Shown here piece after piece: positions 52,377-62,932 of a stretch of 64,000 nt of DNA (within the stretch, counting starts at the first letter, position 1; each line of letters starts with the position of its first letter). The position numbers were made by a program, and so were the translations under genes. The DNA is taken from NCBI GenBank assembly GCA_025352125.1, contig JANXTZ010000046.1, forward strand, positions 24,553-88,552. The letters run 5' to 3'. The notes under the pieces are model-generated. The model worked only from the letters and a program-made list of their open reading frames with translations. It did no database searches and was not told the origin of the DNA. Source of the DNA: Deinococcales bacterium (GTDB lineage Bacteria; Deinococcota; Deinococci; Deinococcales; JAAFIG01).

Positions 52377-53222
52377 ATGAACCTCGGATATTCTTTTTGC
52401 CCCAACGACACTTTTATTTTTTACGCCCTGACCCACGGAAAAATTGCCCTCGAGCAGCCCGTGCATGAACTGCTCGAGGATGTCGAAACCCTGAACCAGT
52501 GGGCACTGGCTGGAAAGCTCGAGATGACCAAAATCTCTTATCACGCTTTTGCCCATGTGCGCGATCATTACGTGGCGTTGCGCTCTGGTGGAGCGCTCGG
52601 GCGCGGTGTCGGACCACTGATCGTGGCAAAAACCAAGCTCGAGACTTTGGTCGGAAAAACCGTGGCAATTCCTGGGAATCTGACCACGGCATTTTTGTTG
52701 CTCAAGCTCTCGCAGTCCGAAGGCGTCAATACCGTGGTCATGCGCTACGACGCCATCATGCCTGCCATCGAGCGCGGCGAGGTTGACGCGGGACTGATCA
52801 TTCACGAATCGCGGTTTACCTACCCGCAGCACGGTCTGGTAAAGCTGTTGGACTTGGGCGAATGGTGGGAATCTGAAACGGGTTTGCCGATTCCCCTTGG
52901 CGCAATTCTGGTCAGGCGCGACCTGCCCATCAAAACACAACGGGCGCTTAACGCTGCCGTGAAAGCCTCGCTCGAGTATGCTTACGCGCACCCACTAGAG
53001 TCAAAGGCGTACATTCGGCAACACGCGCTCGAGATGGAAGACAGCGTAATGCAGGCGCATATTGATTTGTACGTCAACGAATTCAGCCTTGACGTTGGCG
53101 ATTTGGGCAAAAAAGCGGTGAACGAATTGTTTGCTCGCGCCGAAGCTCGAGGGTTGATTCCAGCCTCGAACAAAAATTTATTTGTGGCGCTCGAAGATGA
53201 AATCCAAACAATTTTGATCTAA
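52377..53222 (+). CDS. mqnD: 1,4-dihydroxy-6-naphthoate synthase MqnD (futalosine pathway)
   Basis: A 281-residue MqnD, converting cyclic dehypoxanthinyl futalosine to 1,4-dihydroxy-6-naphthoate in menaquinone biosynthesis. SFCPNDTFIFYAL near the N-terminus, KISYHAFAHV, GALGRGVGPLI and FPQHGL-like YPQHGLVKLLDLGEWW are the family's marks; the fold is periplasmic-binding-protein-like. An upstream TTG (52371) is in frame, but TAAACT lies exactly 6 nt before the ATG at 52377, fixing the start (leaderless). Confidence 0.92.
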   Translation: MNLGYSFCPNDTFIFYALTHGKIALEQPVHELLEDVETLNQWALAGKLEMTKISYHAFAHVRDHYVALRSGGALGRGVGPLIVAKTKLETLVGKTVAIPGNLTTAFLLLKLSQSEGVNTVVMRYDAIMPAIERGEVDAGLIIHESRFTYPQHGLVKLLDLGEWWESETGLPIPLGAILVRRDLPIKTQRALNAAVKASLEYAYAHPLESKAYIRQHALEMEDSVMQAHIDLYVNEFSLDVGDLGKKAVNELFARAEARGLIPASNKNLFVALEDEIQTILI

Positions 53223-53232
53223 GCTTTTGCAA

Positions 53233-53532
53233 ATGAAACTCGAGCAGCAAGCTTTTCGGTTTGGTTGGACGGTTTTTCCGTACATCGTCTCAATCGTGGT
53301 GTTTTGGAAATTGATTGAACCGATCACGCCGAACAACGTGCTCGATCACGGTGTCGAGTTGACGGTGGCGGGAACGATATTGATCTTCTGGCTGATTTTT
53401 GCCTTCATTGGTTGCCTGCGGTTTTGGTGTCGCTTGCGCGGCTCCGAACTCGATGAGGAGCAGTATGTTCACAGTCTGGCTCGAGTCAGAGGCTTGGTGT
53501 TGGCGCAACGTTTTGAGGATACCAAACATTAA
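53233..53532 (+). CDS. Small two-helix membrane protein
   Basis: A 99-residue protein with two transmembrane segments (about 12-29 and 45-64) and a charged C-terminus (LRGSELDEEQYVHSLARVRG). No family is recognised. TAAGCT lies 7 nt before the ATG at 53233 and overlaps the end of mqnD, so it has its own leaderless promoter or is co-transcribed. Confidence 0.6.
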   Translation: MKLEQQAFRFGWTVFPYIVSIVVFWKLIEPITPNNVLDHGVELTVAGTILIFWLIFAFIGCLRFWCRLRGSELDEEQYVHSLARVRGLVLAQRFEDTKH

Positions 53533-53621
53533 TCACAACATGGCGTGACAGGTTCACAGAACCTGATTGCCAACACCGACCAAGCCCACGTTCGAGTCAG
53601 GCGTCAACGACTGGTCAGCGT

Positions 53622-54521
53622 TTAACCACCAAAAACTTGCGTCCACAACCGACTGCCGTTCGAGTCAAATATTCGCACCCGAGCGGCTGGCACGGATTCG
53701 GGCAGCACAAACTTGATCTTCGTCCCGTGCGCCACCTCGAGGATTTTTCCGCTTCCGGCGACCAACTCGCTCGAGTAGGCGAAATGGTGCTCGGGGGCAA
53801 TTTCAAGCTCCAACGTTCGACCTTTCCAAAACAGTTTCTCGAGCATGATGCCCGTGCTCGAGTAAAAATGCCCCAACTCGAGCGCCGTCAGAATTGCGGT
53901 CTGATCCAGCTTGTCGGCTTCGACCATGACAAAAGCCTGACCTGGCAGGCTTTTGTAACCCCAGAATTCGCCCTGAAAATCGTGCGAATCGTCGCTGGCG
54001 ATGCCGTACCAAAGATGGTTGGTTTTGATCAGACCGTCCCAGAATTCGTCGGTGCTTTTCCGTCCGCCCACGCCCAGATTGTTGCAATCGGTGCTGGCGT
54101 TCCAAACCTCAAAGAGCTTGCAATTGCGTACCCCAAGCAAGTGCTTGCTCTCGAGCGCCCAGTGAAAATTTGGATGGTTGACAATTGGCACGCCTCCCAA
54201 GCCCCGAATGCCGTCGATAGCGCCTTGCAGGCACAATTCAATGGTTGGATAGGTGCGCAACTCGGGCATCGCGGTGATGCCCAGACCGTTGACATGCACG
54301 GGCAAACGTTCGGCAACTGTGGTGATTTCCACGCCAGGAATCGCCAGAAAGCCGCCATCCACCACGCCCGCCGCCCAGGTTGGGTCAAACGGGTGGTTGT
54401 GATCGGTCATGCAAACAAAATCATAACCGTGATTTTTGTACCAGCCCAAAACCTCCGATGGACTGGTATCACCGTCAGAGACGTAAGAATGCGTGTGTGT
54501 GTTGCCCTTGAACCAGGGCAT
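53622..54521 (-). CDS. PHP-domain metal-dependent hydrolase
   Basis: A 299-residue protein with a PHP fold (about 1-215): NTHTHSYVSDG and MTDHNH carry the first metal-binding His and Asp residues, IVNHPNFHW and IASDDSHDF later ones. PHP enzymes hydrolyse phosphoesters, with three metal ions. The C-terminal 80 residues form a separate beta domain of unknown role. Neither histidinol phosphatase nor polymerase parts are present, so the substrate is open. Confidence 0.8.
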   Translation of the reverse strand: MPWFKGNTHTHSYVSDGDTSPSEVLGWYKNHGYDFVCMTDHNHPFDPTWAAGVVDGGFLAIPGVEITTVAERLPVHVNGLGITAMPELRTYPTIELCLQGAIDGIRGLGGVPIVNHPNFHWALESKHLLGVRNCKLFEVWNASTDCNNLGVGGRKSTDEFWDGLIKTNHLWYGIASDDSHDFQGEFWGYKSLPGQAFVMVEADKLDQTAILTALELGHFYSSTGIMLEKLFWKGRTLELEIAPEHHFAYSSELVAGSGKILEVAHGTKIKFVLPESVPAARVRIFDSNGSRLWTQVFGG

Positions 54522-54640
54522 CAGATGTTTCTCGAGTCAGTCATGGATGCAATTTAACCAATTGCGCATGAAACTTTTGCTTCTCGCGGCTCATTCTAAA
54601 AGTCTCAGAGCCTGTTGCCCAACGCGAGGCTCGGATGTTT

Positions 54641-55699
54641 TTAAGCTGGCAACCACAACCAAGCATTCTGTGGAATCTCGAGGGATACTTTTTGCCCACG
54701 ACCAAAGACTTGATCGTTTTCCACCCGAGCCACCCAGGTGTCACCGCCAACTTTTAAAATCACCTGCTGGTCTGCGCCCAGGTACGTGACCAGTTCAATC
54801 ACTCCCTGAATCGCCGCACTTTGTCCAGCCTCGAGCGGTTTGAGGTCTATGACTTCGGGTCGAACGCCAAGCCGCCCAGTTTTATTTTCGAGGTTTGGAA
54901 TGTTGACGGTTTGCCCACTGACCCTAAAACCTGAGTTGCCCAGCGCTTCGGCGGGCATCAGGTTCATTGCGCCGACAAAAGCGGCGACGAACGGACTGGC
55001 GGGTGTGGCGTACAGGTCCCTGGGGGTGCCAAGCTGCTCGATGCGCCCTTGATTCATGACGACCACCCGGTCAGACATGCTCATGGCTTCCTCTTGGTCG
55101 TGGGTCACCAGCAAGGTCGTAATGCCCAAATCGAGTTGCAAGCGTCGAAGTTCGGTGCGCAGTTCTGCACGAATTTTGGCGTCGAGTGCCGAAAGCGGTT
55201 CGTCCAGCAGCAACACCCGAGGATTGGGTGCGAGCGCTCGAGCCAGCGCCACACGTTGGCGTTGCCCGCCCGACAGCGTCAAAACGCTACGACGATCAAA
55301 ACCGTTCAAACCCACAACCTCGAGCAATTCAGAGACTCGGGCGTTCAATTTCGAAGCCTCCCAACCCGCCACGCGCAAACCAAAGGCGATGTTGCCAGCC
55401 ACGCTTAAATTTGGGAACAGCGCGTAACTTTGAAAGACCATGCCAACCCGTCGTTGCTCGGCGGGAACTTTGGTCACATCTTGGTCGCCTATCGAGACAC
55501 GACCAGAATCGGGAATTTCAAACCCCGCCACCGCACGCAAAGTTGTGGTTTTACCGCAACCGCTCGGACCCAATAAACTGACCATCTCGCCAGGTTTGAC
55601 CTCGAGTGAGACGTTATCGACGGCGGCTTTTCCGTTGTAGGTTTTTTTGATGTTCTCGAGTTTGATGTTCACACTCGAGATTGCATTTGCGTTTGTCAT
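54641..55699 (-). CDS. ABC transporter ATP-binding protein (PotA/FbpC type)
   Basis: A 352-residue ATPase. Walker A is GPSGCGKTT, the signature LSGGQRQRVALARAL, Walker B VLLLDEPLSALD, the switch His in LVTHDQEEAM; the C-terminal TOBE-like domain (about 240-350) is the regulatory part found in iron, polyamine and phosphonate importers. Its ATG overlaps the stop of the upstream permease (55696-55699). It powers the permeases at 55696 and 56487. Confidence 0.92.
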   Translation of the reverse strand: MTNANAISSVNIKLENIKKTYNGKAAVDNVSLEVKPGEMVSLLGPSGCGKTTTLRAVAGFEIPDSGRVSIGDQDVTKVPAEQRRVGMVFQSYALFPNLSVAGNIAFGLRVAGWEASKLNARVSELLEVVGLNGFDRRSVLTLSGGQRQRVALARALAPNPRVLLLDEPLSALDAKIRAELRTELRRLQLDLGITTLLVTHDQEEAMSMSDRVVVMNQGRIEQLGTPRDLYATPASPFVAAFVGAMNLMPAEALGNSGFRVSGQTVNIPNLENKTGRLGVRPEVIDLKPLEAGQSAAIQGVIELVTYLGADQQVILKVGGDTWVARVENDQVFGRGQKVSLEIPQNAWLWLPA

Positions 55700-56490
55700 G
55701 CGAGGGTCACCGCGTCTTTCAGGTTGTCACTGCTTCGAAGTCCCAGCGCAAAACTGCCCAAACCCCAGGCGATGGCAAATGCCAGCACGCTGATGGCGGC
55801 GCTTTTATGACCGTCCTGGGAATTGGTCAGATACTGGTAATATGGGAGGGTTTCCCAACTCGAGCCGACCAACAACTGTGCCAAAGAAAATTCTCCAAAC
55901 GCCGCCGAGAGTGCCAGCACGCCGCCCGACAACACTCCAGGCAAAACAGTTGGGAAAATCACCCAAGCCAGAATTTGCAGATCGCTCGCGCCGAGGCTTC
56001 TTGCGGCTTCGGCAAGTTGACGCACATCGGCACTTTCAAAGGCGTTCGCCACGGCGCGGTAGGCGTAAGGCATGACCACCACGGTCACGGCAGGAATCAA
56101 TAACCAAGGCGTGCCTGAAATGGCAAGCGGCGGCGTCGAGAAAATCTTGATCAAACCCACCGCCATGATGACGCCAGGAAATACAAATGGCCACAACGAA
56201 AAAAACTCGAGGGCGCTCGAGAGTTTGGGGGCGTACAACGTGATGGCAAACAGGGTCGGCACCAGAAAAAAGATCGAGAGCGCCACCGCCGAAAATGCCA
56301 GAATTAAAGACCGTCCACCGTCCGCCCAGAACTTGGGATCGCCAAACAAATGCGACCAAGCCTCGAGCGAGAAGGCTTTGGGAACCAGTTCGGTCCAGGA
56401 ACTCGAGAGGCTGTAAACGAGTGTCATCAAGATTGGCAGGAGCAAATACGCCAGCAGCAAACCAATAATTCCACGGCGCAAAAAAGTCAT
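55696..56490 (-). CDS. ABC transporter permease, second subunit
   Basis: A 264-residue permease with six transmembrane segments; the EAA loop reads QLAEAARSLGASDLQILAWV. It pairs with the permease at 56487, with which it overlaps by 4 bp. The set belongs to the family that imports iron, spermidine/putrescine, thiamine or 2-aminoethylphosphonate. Confidence 0.9.
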   Translation of the reverse strand: MTFLRRGIIGLLLAYLLLPILMTLVYSLSSSWTELVPKAFSLEAWSHLFGDPKFWADGGRSLILAFSAVALSIFFLVPTLFAITLYAPKLSSALEFFSLWPFVFPGVIMAVGLIKIFSTPPLAISGTPWLLIPAVTVVVMPYAYRAVANAFESADVRQLAEAARSLGASDLQILAWVIFPTVLPGVLSGGVLALSAAFGEFSLAQLLVGSSWETLPYYQYLTNSQDGHKSAAISVLAFAIAWGLGSFALGLRSSDNLKDAVTLA

Positions 56491-57320
56491 TTTGCCCCCT
56501 CGAGTTGCGCCGCCCAGCGCCGCGAGAAACGGTAGAGCGCCAAACTGAGCAAGAGCGTGACCGCCATCATCACGCTGAGTGCCGCCGCCGCTCCAGGGTC
56601 GTAACCGACCTGCCCAGACACCTGAAATCCAATTTGGGTCGGCAACAAATTGATTGAGCCTTGAGAGAGCGCGTAAACGGTGGCATACGCCCCGAACGAG
56701 TTGGCAAACAACAAAATCATTGAACCCAACAAGGTCGGCAGCAACACCGGAATGCCAACCTTAAACCAGAACCCCAGCGAACTCGAACCTAAACCCCGCG
56801 CCGCCTCGAGCCACTCGCGTTGAATGGCGTTGAAGGCGGGCAGCATCAAAACCGTCATGAGTGGCCACTGAAAGTACAAGTACACCCAGTGCAAATTTTG
56901 CCGCCGATAAACGTCAATCGGTTCGATTCCGACACGCTCGAGTAGCAAATTCACGATGCCGCTCGAGCCGAGAATCACCACGAAGGCAAACGCCAAGGGC
57001 ACGCCCGCAAAGTTCGCGGCAACGCCAGAAATCGCGGTGGTAAAACGTTTGACTTTGACATTTTTGCTCGACCAGATTGCGCCAGCCGTCAAGGTGCCCA
57101 ACGCCGCGCCCTCGAGCGCCGTAAAAAAAGACAAGTTGACCGAATTGACCAGGGCTTTTAAAAACAGTGGTTTGGTGGCTTCCTGAATGTGCTCAAAGCT
57201 GAAACCGAATTTGTTGGTGAATGCGGACACGACCAGCAAAATTCCAGGCAGAATTTCAAACATCAACAAAAACGCCAAAAACAAGAACGCAACCGCAAAA
57301 GTTGCCCAACGAAGATTCAA
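56487..57320 (-). CDS. ABC transporter permease, first subunit
   Basis: A 277-residue permease with six transmembrane segments and EAA loop EWLEAARGLGSSSLGFWFKVG. The start is a TTG at 57320 supported by an AGGAG ribosome binding site 5 nt upstream; no ATG fits. It follows the binding-protein gene at 57590 after a strong hairpin terminator, so it is expressed at a lower level through read-through. Confidence 0.88.
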   Translation of the reverse strand: MNLRWATFAVAFLFLAFLLMFEILPGILLVVSAFTNKFGFSFEHIQEATKPLFLKALVNSVNLSFFTALEGAALGTLTAGAIWSSKNVKVKRFTTAISGVAANFAGVPLAFAFVVILGSSGIVNLLLERVGIEPIDVYRRQNLHWVYLYFQWPLMTVLMLPAFNAIQREWLEAARGLGSSSLGFWFKVGIPVLLPTLLGSMILLFANSFGAYATVYALSQGSINLLPTQIGFQVSGQVGYDPGAAAALSVMMAVTLLLSLALYRFSRRWAAQLEGAK

Positions 57321-57504
57321 GAGAACTCCTTTCTAAAAAACCGATTGTGATGGTTCTCGAGTATTGTCAAATAACTGATGGTAAAATTGATAATGTCTAA
57401 TAAAGCTCGAGATACATTGATGTTTAAAAGAATTTCATAAATTTACTCGAAATTGGTAAATTAATTTAGCCAATCGCTCAATATAAACGCAGTGTAATTC
57501 AATA

Positions 57505-57550
57505 TAAAAAGGTGAAGGTCAAAGTAAAACCTACTTTTTCCCTTCACCCA
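57505..57550 (-). terminator. Nested hairpin terminator between the binding protein and permease genes
   Basis: On the minus strand GGTGAAGG and CCTTCACC form an 8-bp outer stem; AAAGTA and TACTTT form an inner stem. TTTTTATATTG follows. It lies about 40 bp past the substrate-binding protein stop and well before the permease TTG. Confidence 0.75.
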
Positions 57551-57589
57551 AAGATTTCAACTCGAGTTACAACAATTTAAGCTCGAGGT

Positions 57590-58642
57590 TTATTGCTCCA
57601 CAACTTCGTTCGCCCACTTGTCGCCAATGCCTTTAACGATTTCTGGCATTTGTTTCCAAGCCACGATGGGTTTGACTTTCTTGTACTGATAGGTCGGGAT
57701 CATTTGCGCCAGCACTTCTTTTGGCAACTTGGCGCGAATCTTGGCGCGGATGGGTTGAGCGCCGCCCTTGGCGTACAAGATTTGTCCCTCATCGGAGAAC
57801 AAGAAATCCATGAACAATTTCGCCACGTTCGGACGGGCGGTGAAGGCGTTAATCACTGGCGCGTAAGGTCCAGTGGTGGTGGCATCGAGCGGAATGCGGA
57901 TTTGCAAATCCATTTCGGACTTGAGTTGACGACGGAAGTTCAAGCCGTTGTAATCCCAGTTGATGCCGATGGCGACCTCACCTTTTTGGATGTTGGCAAG
58001 GCTTGGCACGATTGGTTTCAGGTTGCCCGATTTTTGCAATTTCGAGAAGAAATCGATGCCTGGTTGAATGTTGGTCTCCGACCCACCAAAAGCCATCGCG
58101 GCGGCGATCACGGCGTACTGCGCATTGGCTGCCTTACGCGGGTCGTTGATGGCGATTTTGCCCTTGTATTCTGGGCGCAACAAGTCATGCCAGGTCAAAG
58201 GAATGTTTTTCACCAGTTTTGGATTGACAATGAATGCCACCGCACCGTAATAGGCGGCGGCATAATGACCGTCCGCGCCCTTTGCCCAATCCGGAATTTC
58301 TTTCCAGTATTTGTTCTTGTACGGCAAGAAAGCGCCCTGCTCGGTACCAATCGGACCAAATGCCAGACCAACATCGCCCACGTCCGCAACGGGAGCATTC
58401 TTTTCTGCCAGGAACTTGCCGATTTCTTCGGCGCTGCTCATGTCGGTGTCGGCGTGCGTGACGCTGTAACGTTTGGTGAAGACATTCCACATCTCTTCGT
58501 AGTTCAGCCAATCGTTGGGAATGCCGTAACTGACAATTTTACCTTCGGCTTTGGCTTTCGCCACCATGTCATCGTCGGCTGCCAAACCAAAACTTAACGC
58601 CGCGAGCGCGAGACCAGCAGAGACCATCATGATTTTCTTCAT
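57590..58642 (-). CDS. ABC transporter substrate-binding protein (iron/polyamine/phosphonate family)
   Basis: A 350-residue periplasmic binding protein with a signal peptide (1-20, cut near SFGLAADD). The mature part begins AKAEGKIVSYGIPNDWLNYE and has DVGLAFGPIG, TWHDLLRPEYKGKIAINDPRKA and the hinge GINWDYNGLNF, as in the extracellular solute-binding family for iron or phosphonates. No Tyr-Tyr iron-site pair is certain. It has a strong GGAGGAG ribosome binding site. The gene lacks any CTCGAG, unlike all neighbours, and is read before the terminator-attenuated permease genes. Confidence 0.9.
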   Translation of the reverse strand: MKKIMMVSAGLALAALSFGLAADDDMVAKAKAEGKIVSYGIPNDWLNYEEMWNVFTKRYSVTHADTDMSSAEEIGKFLAEKNAPVADVGDVGLAFGPIGTEQGAFLPYKNKYWKEIPDWAKGADGHYAAAYYGAVAFIVNPKLVKNIPLTWHDLLRPEYKGKIAINDPRKAANAQYAVIAAAMAFGGSETNIQPGIDFFSKLQKSGNLKPIVPSLANIQKGEVAIGINWDYNGLNFRRQLKSEMDLQIRIPLDATTTGPYAPVINAFTARPNVAKLFMDFLFSDEGQILYAKGGAQPIRAKIRAKLPKEVLAQMIPTYQYKKVKPIVAWKQMPEIVKGIGDKWANEVVEQ

Positions 58643-58822
58643 ACACTCCTCCTTGGAACACGTACAAGAACAATTTTAAGAGCCGTAACCCCTCCATTGA
58701 AAACAGCTTTTGGTCAGGTGAATGTCAGATGTACGCGTTCATAGTACGACATCGGAGACTCCAGATGGCAACTCCAAACTCGATTGTGGTGGTGCGGAAC
58801 AAATATCCTTCGCGCTTGCGCG

Positions 58823-58828
58823 TATAAT
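58823..58828 (+). promoter_or_regulatory. -10 box of the polyprenyl diphosphate synthase gene
   Basis: A perfect TATAAT, 12 nt before the start codon, with no good -35 hexamer at the expected distance. The predicted transcript would have only about 5 untranslated bases. Confidence 0.55.
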
Positions 58829-58840
58829 CGGCTCAGCATC

Positions 58841-59808
<968 letters not shown>

Positions 59809-59812
<4 letters not shown>

Positions 59813-60306
59813 AGCACGGGTTTAAAATCGATTTTGATGCGCTCGGCGAACATTCTGGCAACATCGGATAGGGTGACGCTCGAGGAGTGCAAGTCCAGAT
59901 TGTAAACCCGAGCCGTTTGTTTGTCTTTGCGCTGCAAGATTTGCACTTGCACGTCTCTGAGAACATACGAGCCGTCGGAAATGGTTTGTGGTGTGCCGTT
60001 GAACGTTCCCAAATCCAGGGTTTTCTTATCGGCTTTGACCTCGCCCAGCACTTCAAAATCGGCTTTGCTGCTCGAGTTTAAACTGGTGTCAATGGCACTA
60101 AAACCGCGTTTGTTGAGTTCAAAAATCAGTTTGGCTTTGAATGTTTTGCCCAGAGCGCCGTCAATCTCGTTCACCAACAATCCCCTGGTGGAAATGACCT
60201 GTCCAGTTGCAAAACCCGAGGCGTTGCGGTTGGTGGCAACCTCGGCTGGAGCGCACGCCATCAAGGTGGCACTGAGAACCAAAGTCATGGGCAGTGGGTT
60301 TTTCAT
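59809..60306 (-). CDS. Lipoprotein of unknown function
   Basis: A 165-residue exported lipoprotein: signal peptide with lipobox LMAC (Cys18). The mature protein has an alpha/beta pattern (ALGKTFKAKLIFELNKRGFS, SYVLRDVQVQILQRKDKQTAR) similar to outer-membrane-assembly or LPS-assembly small lipoproteins, without a firm match. ATG at 60306 has TAGGCT 6 nt upstream (leaderless). It ends convergently with the polyprenyl synthase. Confidence 0.65.
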
Positions 60307-60412
60307 GTCTCGAGCCTAATAACCTCATATGAGAGACGCCCCCACAGTTTGATGAAGTGCAATCAAGAACGTGTTCGTGATTTGTTCACACAAATCATGG
60401 TTGAATTCCCAC

Positions 60413-61219
60413 GTGAAGATTCATGCGCTCTCGACTGGATTTGTCAAAATCAAGCGTAATGCCGTTCGGGGAAAAGGACAGGGTGCGATGCGAATGGTCA
60501 ATGTTCTACTCGATTCAGAATGGACGGATTGGCTGCCGATCCACGTTTGGTTGCTCGAGCATAAAGATGGTTTGATTGTCGTAGACACGGGTGAGCGTCA
60601 CGACGCGCCAATACTGCCAGTCGTCAAATTGCAGGTCACACCCGAAACCGACTTGGGCTTTCAACTCAAACGCATGGGCATCAATCCCGAAAAAGATGTT
60701 CAATGCGTGATTCAAACGCATTTGCACGGCGATCATGTCGGTGGTATTGGGACTTTTGGAAAGACGCCAGTTTTGGTTTCCGCGCTCGCGTGGCAGGGAA
60801 TGCAGGGCGTTTCTGGATGGTTCACGAGACAAATTGCCAAAGTCTCGATTCCGTCGAGGCTTGAACCTTCAATCATCGGGTTCAGTTCAAATCCATTTGG
60901 CTCGTTTGAACAATCTTGCCCTGTGACCAAAGACGGCGCTGTGAAAATCGTACCAACGCCAGGACACACGAACGGACACGTCAGTGTGATTGCTCAATCT
61001 GAGGGACTTAGTTACTTTTTGGCAGGCGACACCAGTTACAGCGAAACCGCCATGCTCGAGCGGGTTCCGAGCGGTTTTAGCAGTAACGACAAGCTCGAGA
61101 TTGAAACGCACACCAAAATCCAAGCCTTCGCCCGACAACATGCAACGGTTTACCTGCCGAGTCACGACCCAGAATCTGCCTTCAGGCTGGCGCAAAAGCG
61201 CGTTGTTCAAGTCACTTGA
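60413..61219 (+). CDS. MBL-fold hydrolase resembling N-acyl homoserine lactonase
   Basis: A 268-residue metallo-beta-lactamase-fold protein of the AHL-lactonase/AttM group. It starts VKIHALSTGFVKIKR, the usual family opening, with dinuclear zinc motif QTHLHGDHVGG and later PTPGHTNGHVS and LAGDTSYS. Quorum-signal lactones or other lactones are possible substrates. GTG at 60413 is preferred over the earlier in-frame GTG at 60371 because the family begins here. The 3' end overlaps the convergent serine hydrolase by 13 bp. Confidence 0.8.
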   Translation: MKIHALSTGFVKIKRNAVRGKGQGAMRMVNVLLDSEWTDWLPIHVWLLEHKDGLIVVDTGERHDAPILPVVKLQVTPETDLGFQLKRMGINPEKDVQCVIQTHLHGDHVGGIGTFGKTPVLVSALAWQGMQGVSGWFTRQIAKVSIPSRLEPSIIGFSSNPFGSFEQSCPVTKDGAVKIVPTPGHTNGHVSVIAQSEGLSYFLAGDTSYSETAMLERVPSGFSSNDKLEIETHTKIQAFARQHATVYLPSHDPESAFRLAQKRVVQVT

Positions 61220-62661
61220 GTTTTGGCATGAATGGGTTTGAAAACAGTCTCGCCAAAACCAACATTGATGCTCGAGTTTAAAGTCAAGCCTTGATTTGAA
61301 AACTTGAAACGCCAAGTGAACGTGAACGTCGATTCGTTCAAACAAATTTGCATTTCAAACGCGTCAGACGCAATCCAAGCGCCTTGAAGACTGGCTTGTT
61401 GCGATTTTAGGTGTCCAAAACCTGCACTCGGTTCAAACAAGGTTTTTTGATCTAGCCAATGTCCATAACCACAAATCAGGCTGTGATTGCCAGAATTGCT
61501 GGTGATGCTCAACTCGAGACGATCAGTCAAAAATTTCAAACCCATGCTGTGAATATTCGCCTCGTTGTCCTCAAAGCCAAAGTTTAAATGAGAGACTCGA
61601 GTTGCAATTTCATAGGTTTTTTCGCCCTTCACGACAGGAAGCTCCAGGTTCGCCAATTTGTGTTTAAGCAATTCAGACGCATTTGTGGATTTTACGGTTT
61701 GGCTCGAGTTCAATCCTGGCAACAGATGCTCCCAGACAAAGTTCAGCACTTGCTGCATGTCATTCACAGCCGATGTGATCACCACCACCGCGTCTTGGTC
61801 TGGCATGACAATGCAGTACTGCCCAAACGCGCCGTCGCCACGGTACGCGCAGTGCCTGCAACGCCAAAATTGATAGCCGTACCCTTGCTGCCAATCGCTG
61901 TCAGGTTTGTCGCCATTTGAAATCTGGCTTGAGGTTGCCTGTGAAATCCAAATCCCGGAGAGAATTTGCTGTCCGTTCCAAACCCCTTTTTGCAGGTACA
62001 ATTGCCCAAATCTGGCAATGTCTTCGGTGGTCAAGTTGAGTCCCCAACCGCCAAAATTGATGCCCTGAATGTTGGAAGCCCAGGTTGTATTTTCAATCCC
62101 CAGAGGCTCCAGAAGTCGCGGAGTTAAAAACTCGAGTAAGGTCTGACCAGTTAATTTTTGAACGATTGCCGAGAGCAAAAATGACGCGCCAGAATTGTAG
62201 ACAAAATGCGATCCAGGCTCAAAATCAACGGGATGTTCAAGAATCGTTTTGATCCAATTTTTTGACTCGCGCATTTGTGGCGAATTGGTCGGGTCTTCGC
62301 CGTGTCCCGAAGCCATTTTGAGCAAATCTTTGACCTTCATGGCTTTCAAATTGGCGCTGATTTCGAGCGGCAAATCATCTGGAAAAAACGAAATCACAGC
62401 GTCGTTCAGATGGATTGTTCCAGCGTCCACCAGAAAACCAATCGCGCTCGAGGTGAACGATTTGCTGAGGCTGAAAAGCATGTGGGGCAATTCTGGCGCA
62501 TACGGCTTCCACCAGCCCTCGGCAATCACCTGTCGGTGCCTTAAAACCATCAAACTGTGCAACTCGAGCTTGGCAGTCTCAACAGCGTCTAAAAACTCGA
62601 GAATTGATTCTGAACGTACACCTTGATTCTCGGGCGCACTGCGCTGCAATGACTGATTCAT
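61207..62661 (-). CDS. Serine hydrolase of the beta-lactamase class C / penicillin-binding-protein-like family
   Basis: A 484-residue protein without signal peptide. Catalytic motifs: SLSKSF (Ser-x-x-Lys), YNSGAS (Tyr-x-Asn/Ser), and a RGDGAFGQ box in place of Lys-Thr-Gly/His-x-Gly. The C-terminal 130 residues form an added beta domain (lipocalin-like). Members range from esterases to peptidases and rarely act on beta-lactams. TAAGCT sits 6 nt before the ATG (leaderless). Confidence 0.85.
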   Translation of the reverse strand: MNQSLQRSAPENQGVRSESILEFLDAVETAKLELHSLMVLRHRQVIAEGWWKPYAPELPHMLFSLSKSFTSSAIGFLVDAGTIHLNDAVISFFPDDLPLEISANLKAMKVKDLLKMASGHGEDPTNSPQMRESKNWIKTILEHPVDFEPGSHFVYNSGASFLLSAIVQKLTGQTLLEFLTPRLLEPLGIENTTWASNIQGINFGGWGLNLTTEDIARFGQLYLQKGVWNGQQILSGIWISQATSSQISNGDKPDSDWQQGYGYQFWRCRHCAYRGDGAFGQYCIVMPDQDAVVVITSAVNDMQQVLNFVWEHLLPGLNSSQTVKSTNASELLKHKLANLELPVVKGEKTYEIATRVSHLNFGFEDNEANIHSMGLKFLTDRLELSITSNSGNHSLICGYGHWLDQKTLFEPSAGFGHLKSQQASLQGAWIASDAFEMQICLNESTFTFTWRFKFSNQGLTLNSSINVGFGETVFKPIHAKTQVT

Positions 62662-62704
62662 ACAGGAAGCTTAACTGGAAATCGTTGGCTCGAGCATCCG
62701 CCAT

Positions 62705-62932
62705 TTAACCTGTCGCCAAAAGCGCCGCCATCCGAGATGCGGAAATGACACCCTTGAAAATTTGCCGCCCGTTTGCGTCTGCCAGCACGGGAATTTCAAA
62801 CTGGTACAGTTCCTCGAGTGCTGCATCACCTTCAATCGAAACCTCGGTAAACTCGAGTTTGGCGTTCTCGAGCAGCGTTTTGGCTTTGGCGCACAAACTG
62901 CAACCCGCGCGGCTGTACAAGATATAGTTCAT
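62705..62932 (-). CDS. Glutaredoxin-family protein
   Basis: A 75-residue thioredoxin-fold protein with active site CSLC at residues 11-14 and a cis-Pro loop in EIPVLAD. It resembles the small DUF836/YruB-like glutaredoxins. It is coupled to rsmD by a 4-bp overlap (62929-62932). Confidence 0.85.
   Translation of the reverse strand: MNYILYSRAGCSLCAKAKTLLENAKLEFTEVSIEGDAALEELYQFEIPVLADANGRQIFKGVISASRMAALLATG

Noticed and set aside
57593..58597. 334-codon frame on the plus strand opposite the substrate-binding gene
   Set aside because: It is the antisense of a clearly conserved binding protein with a signal peptide and ribosome binding site; the antisense product has no recognisable domain.
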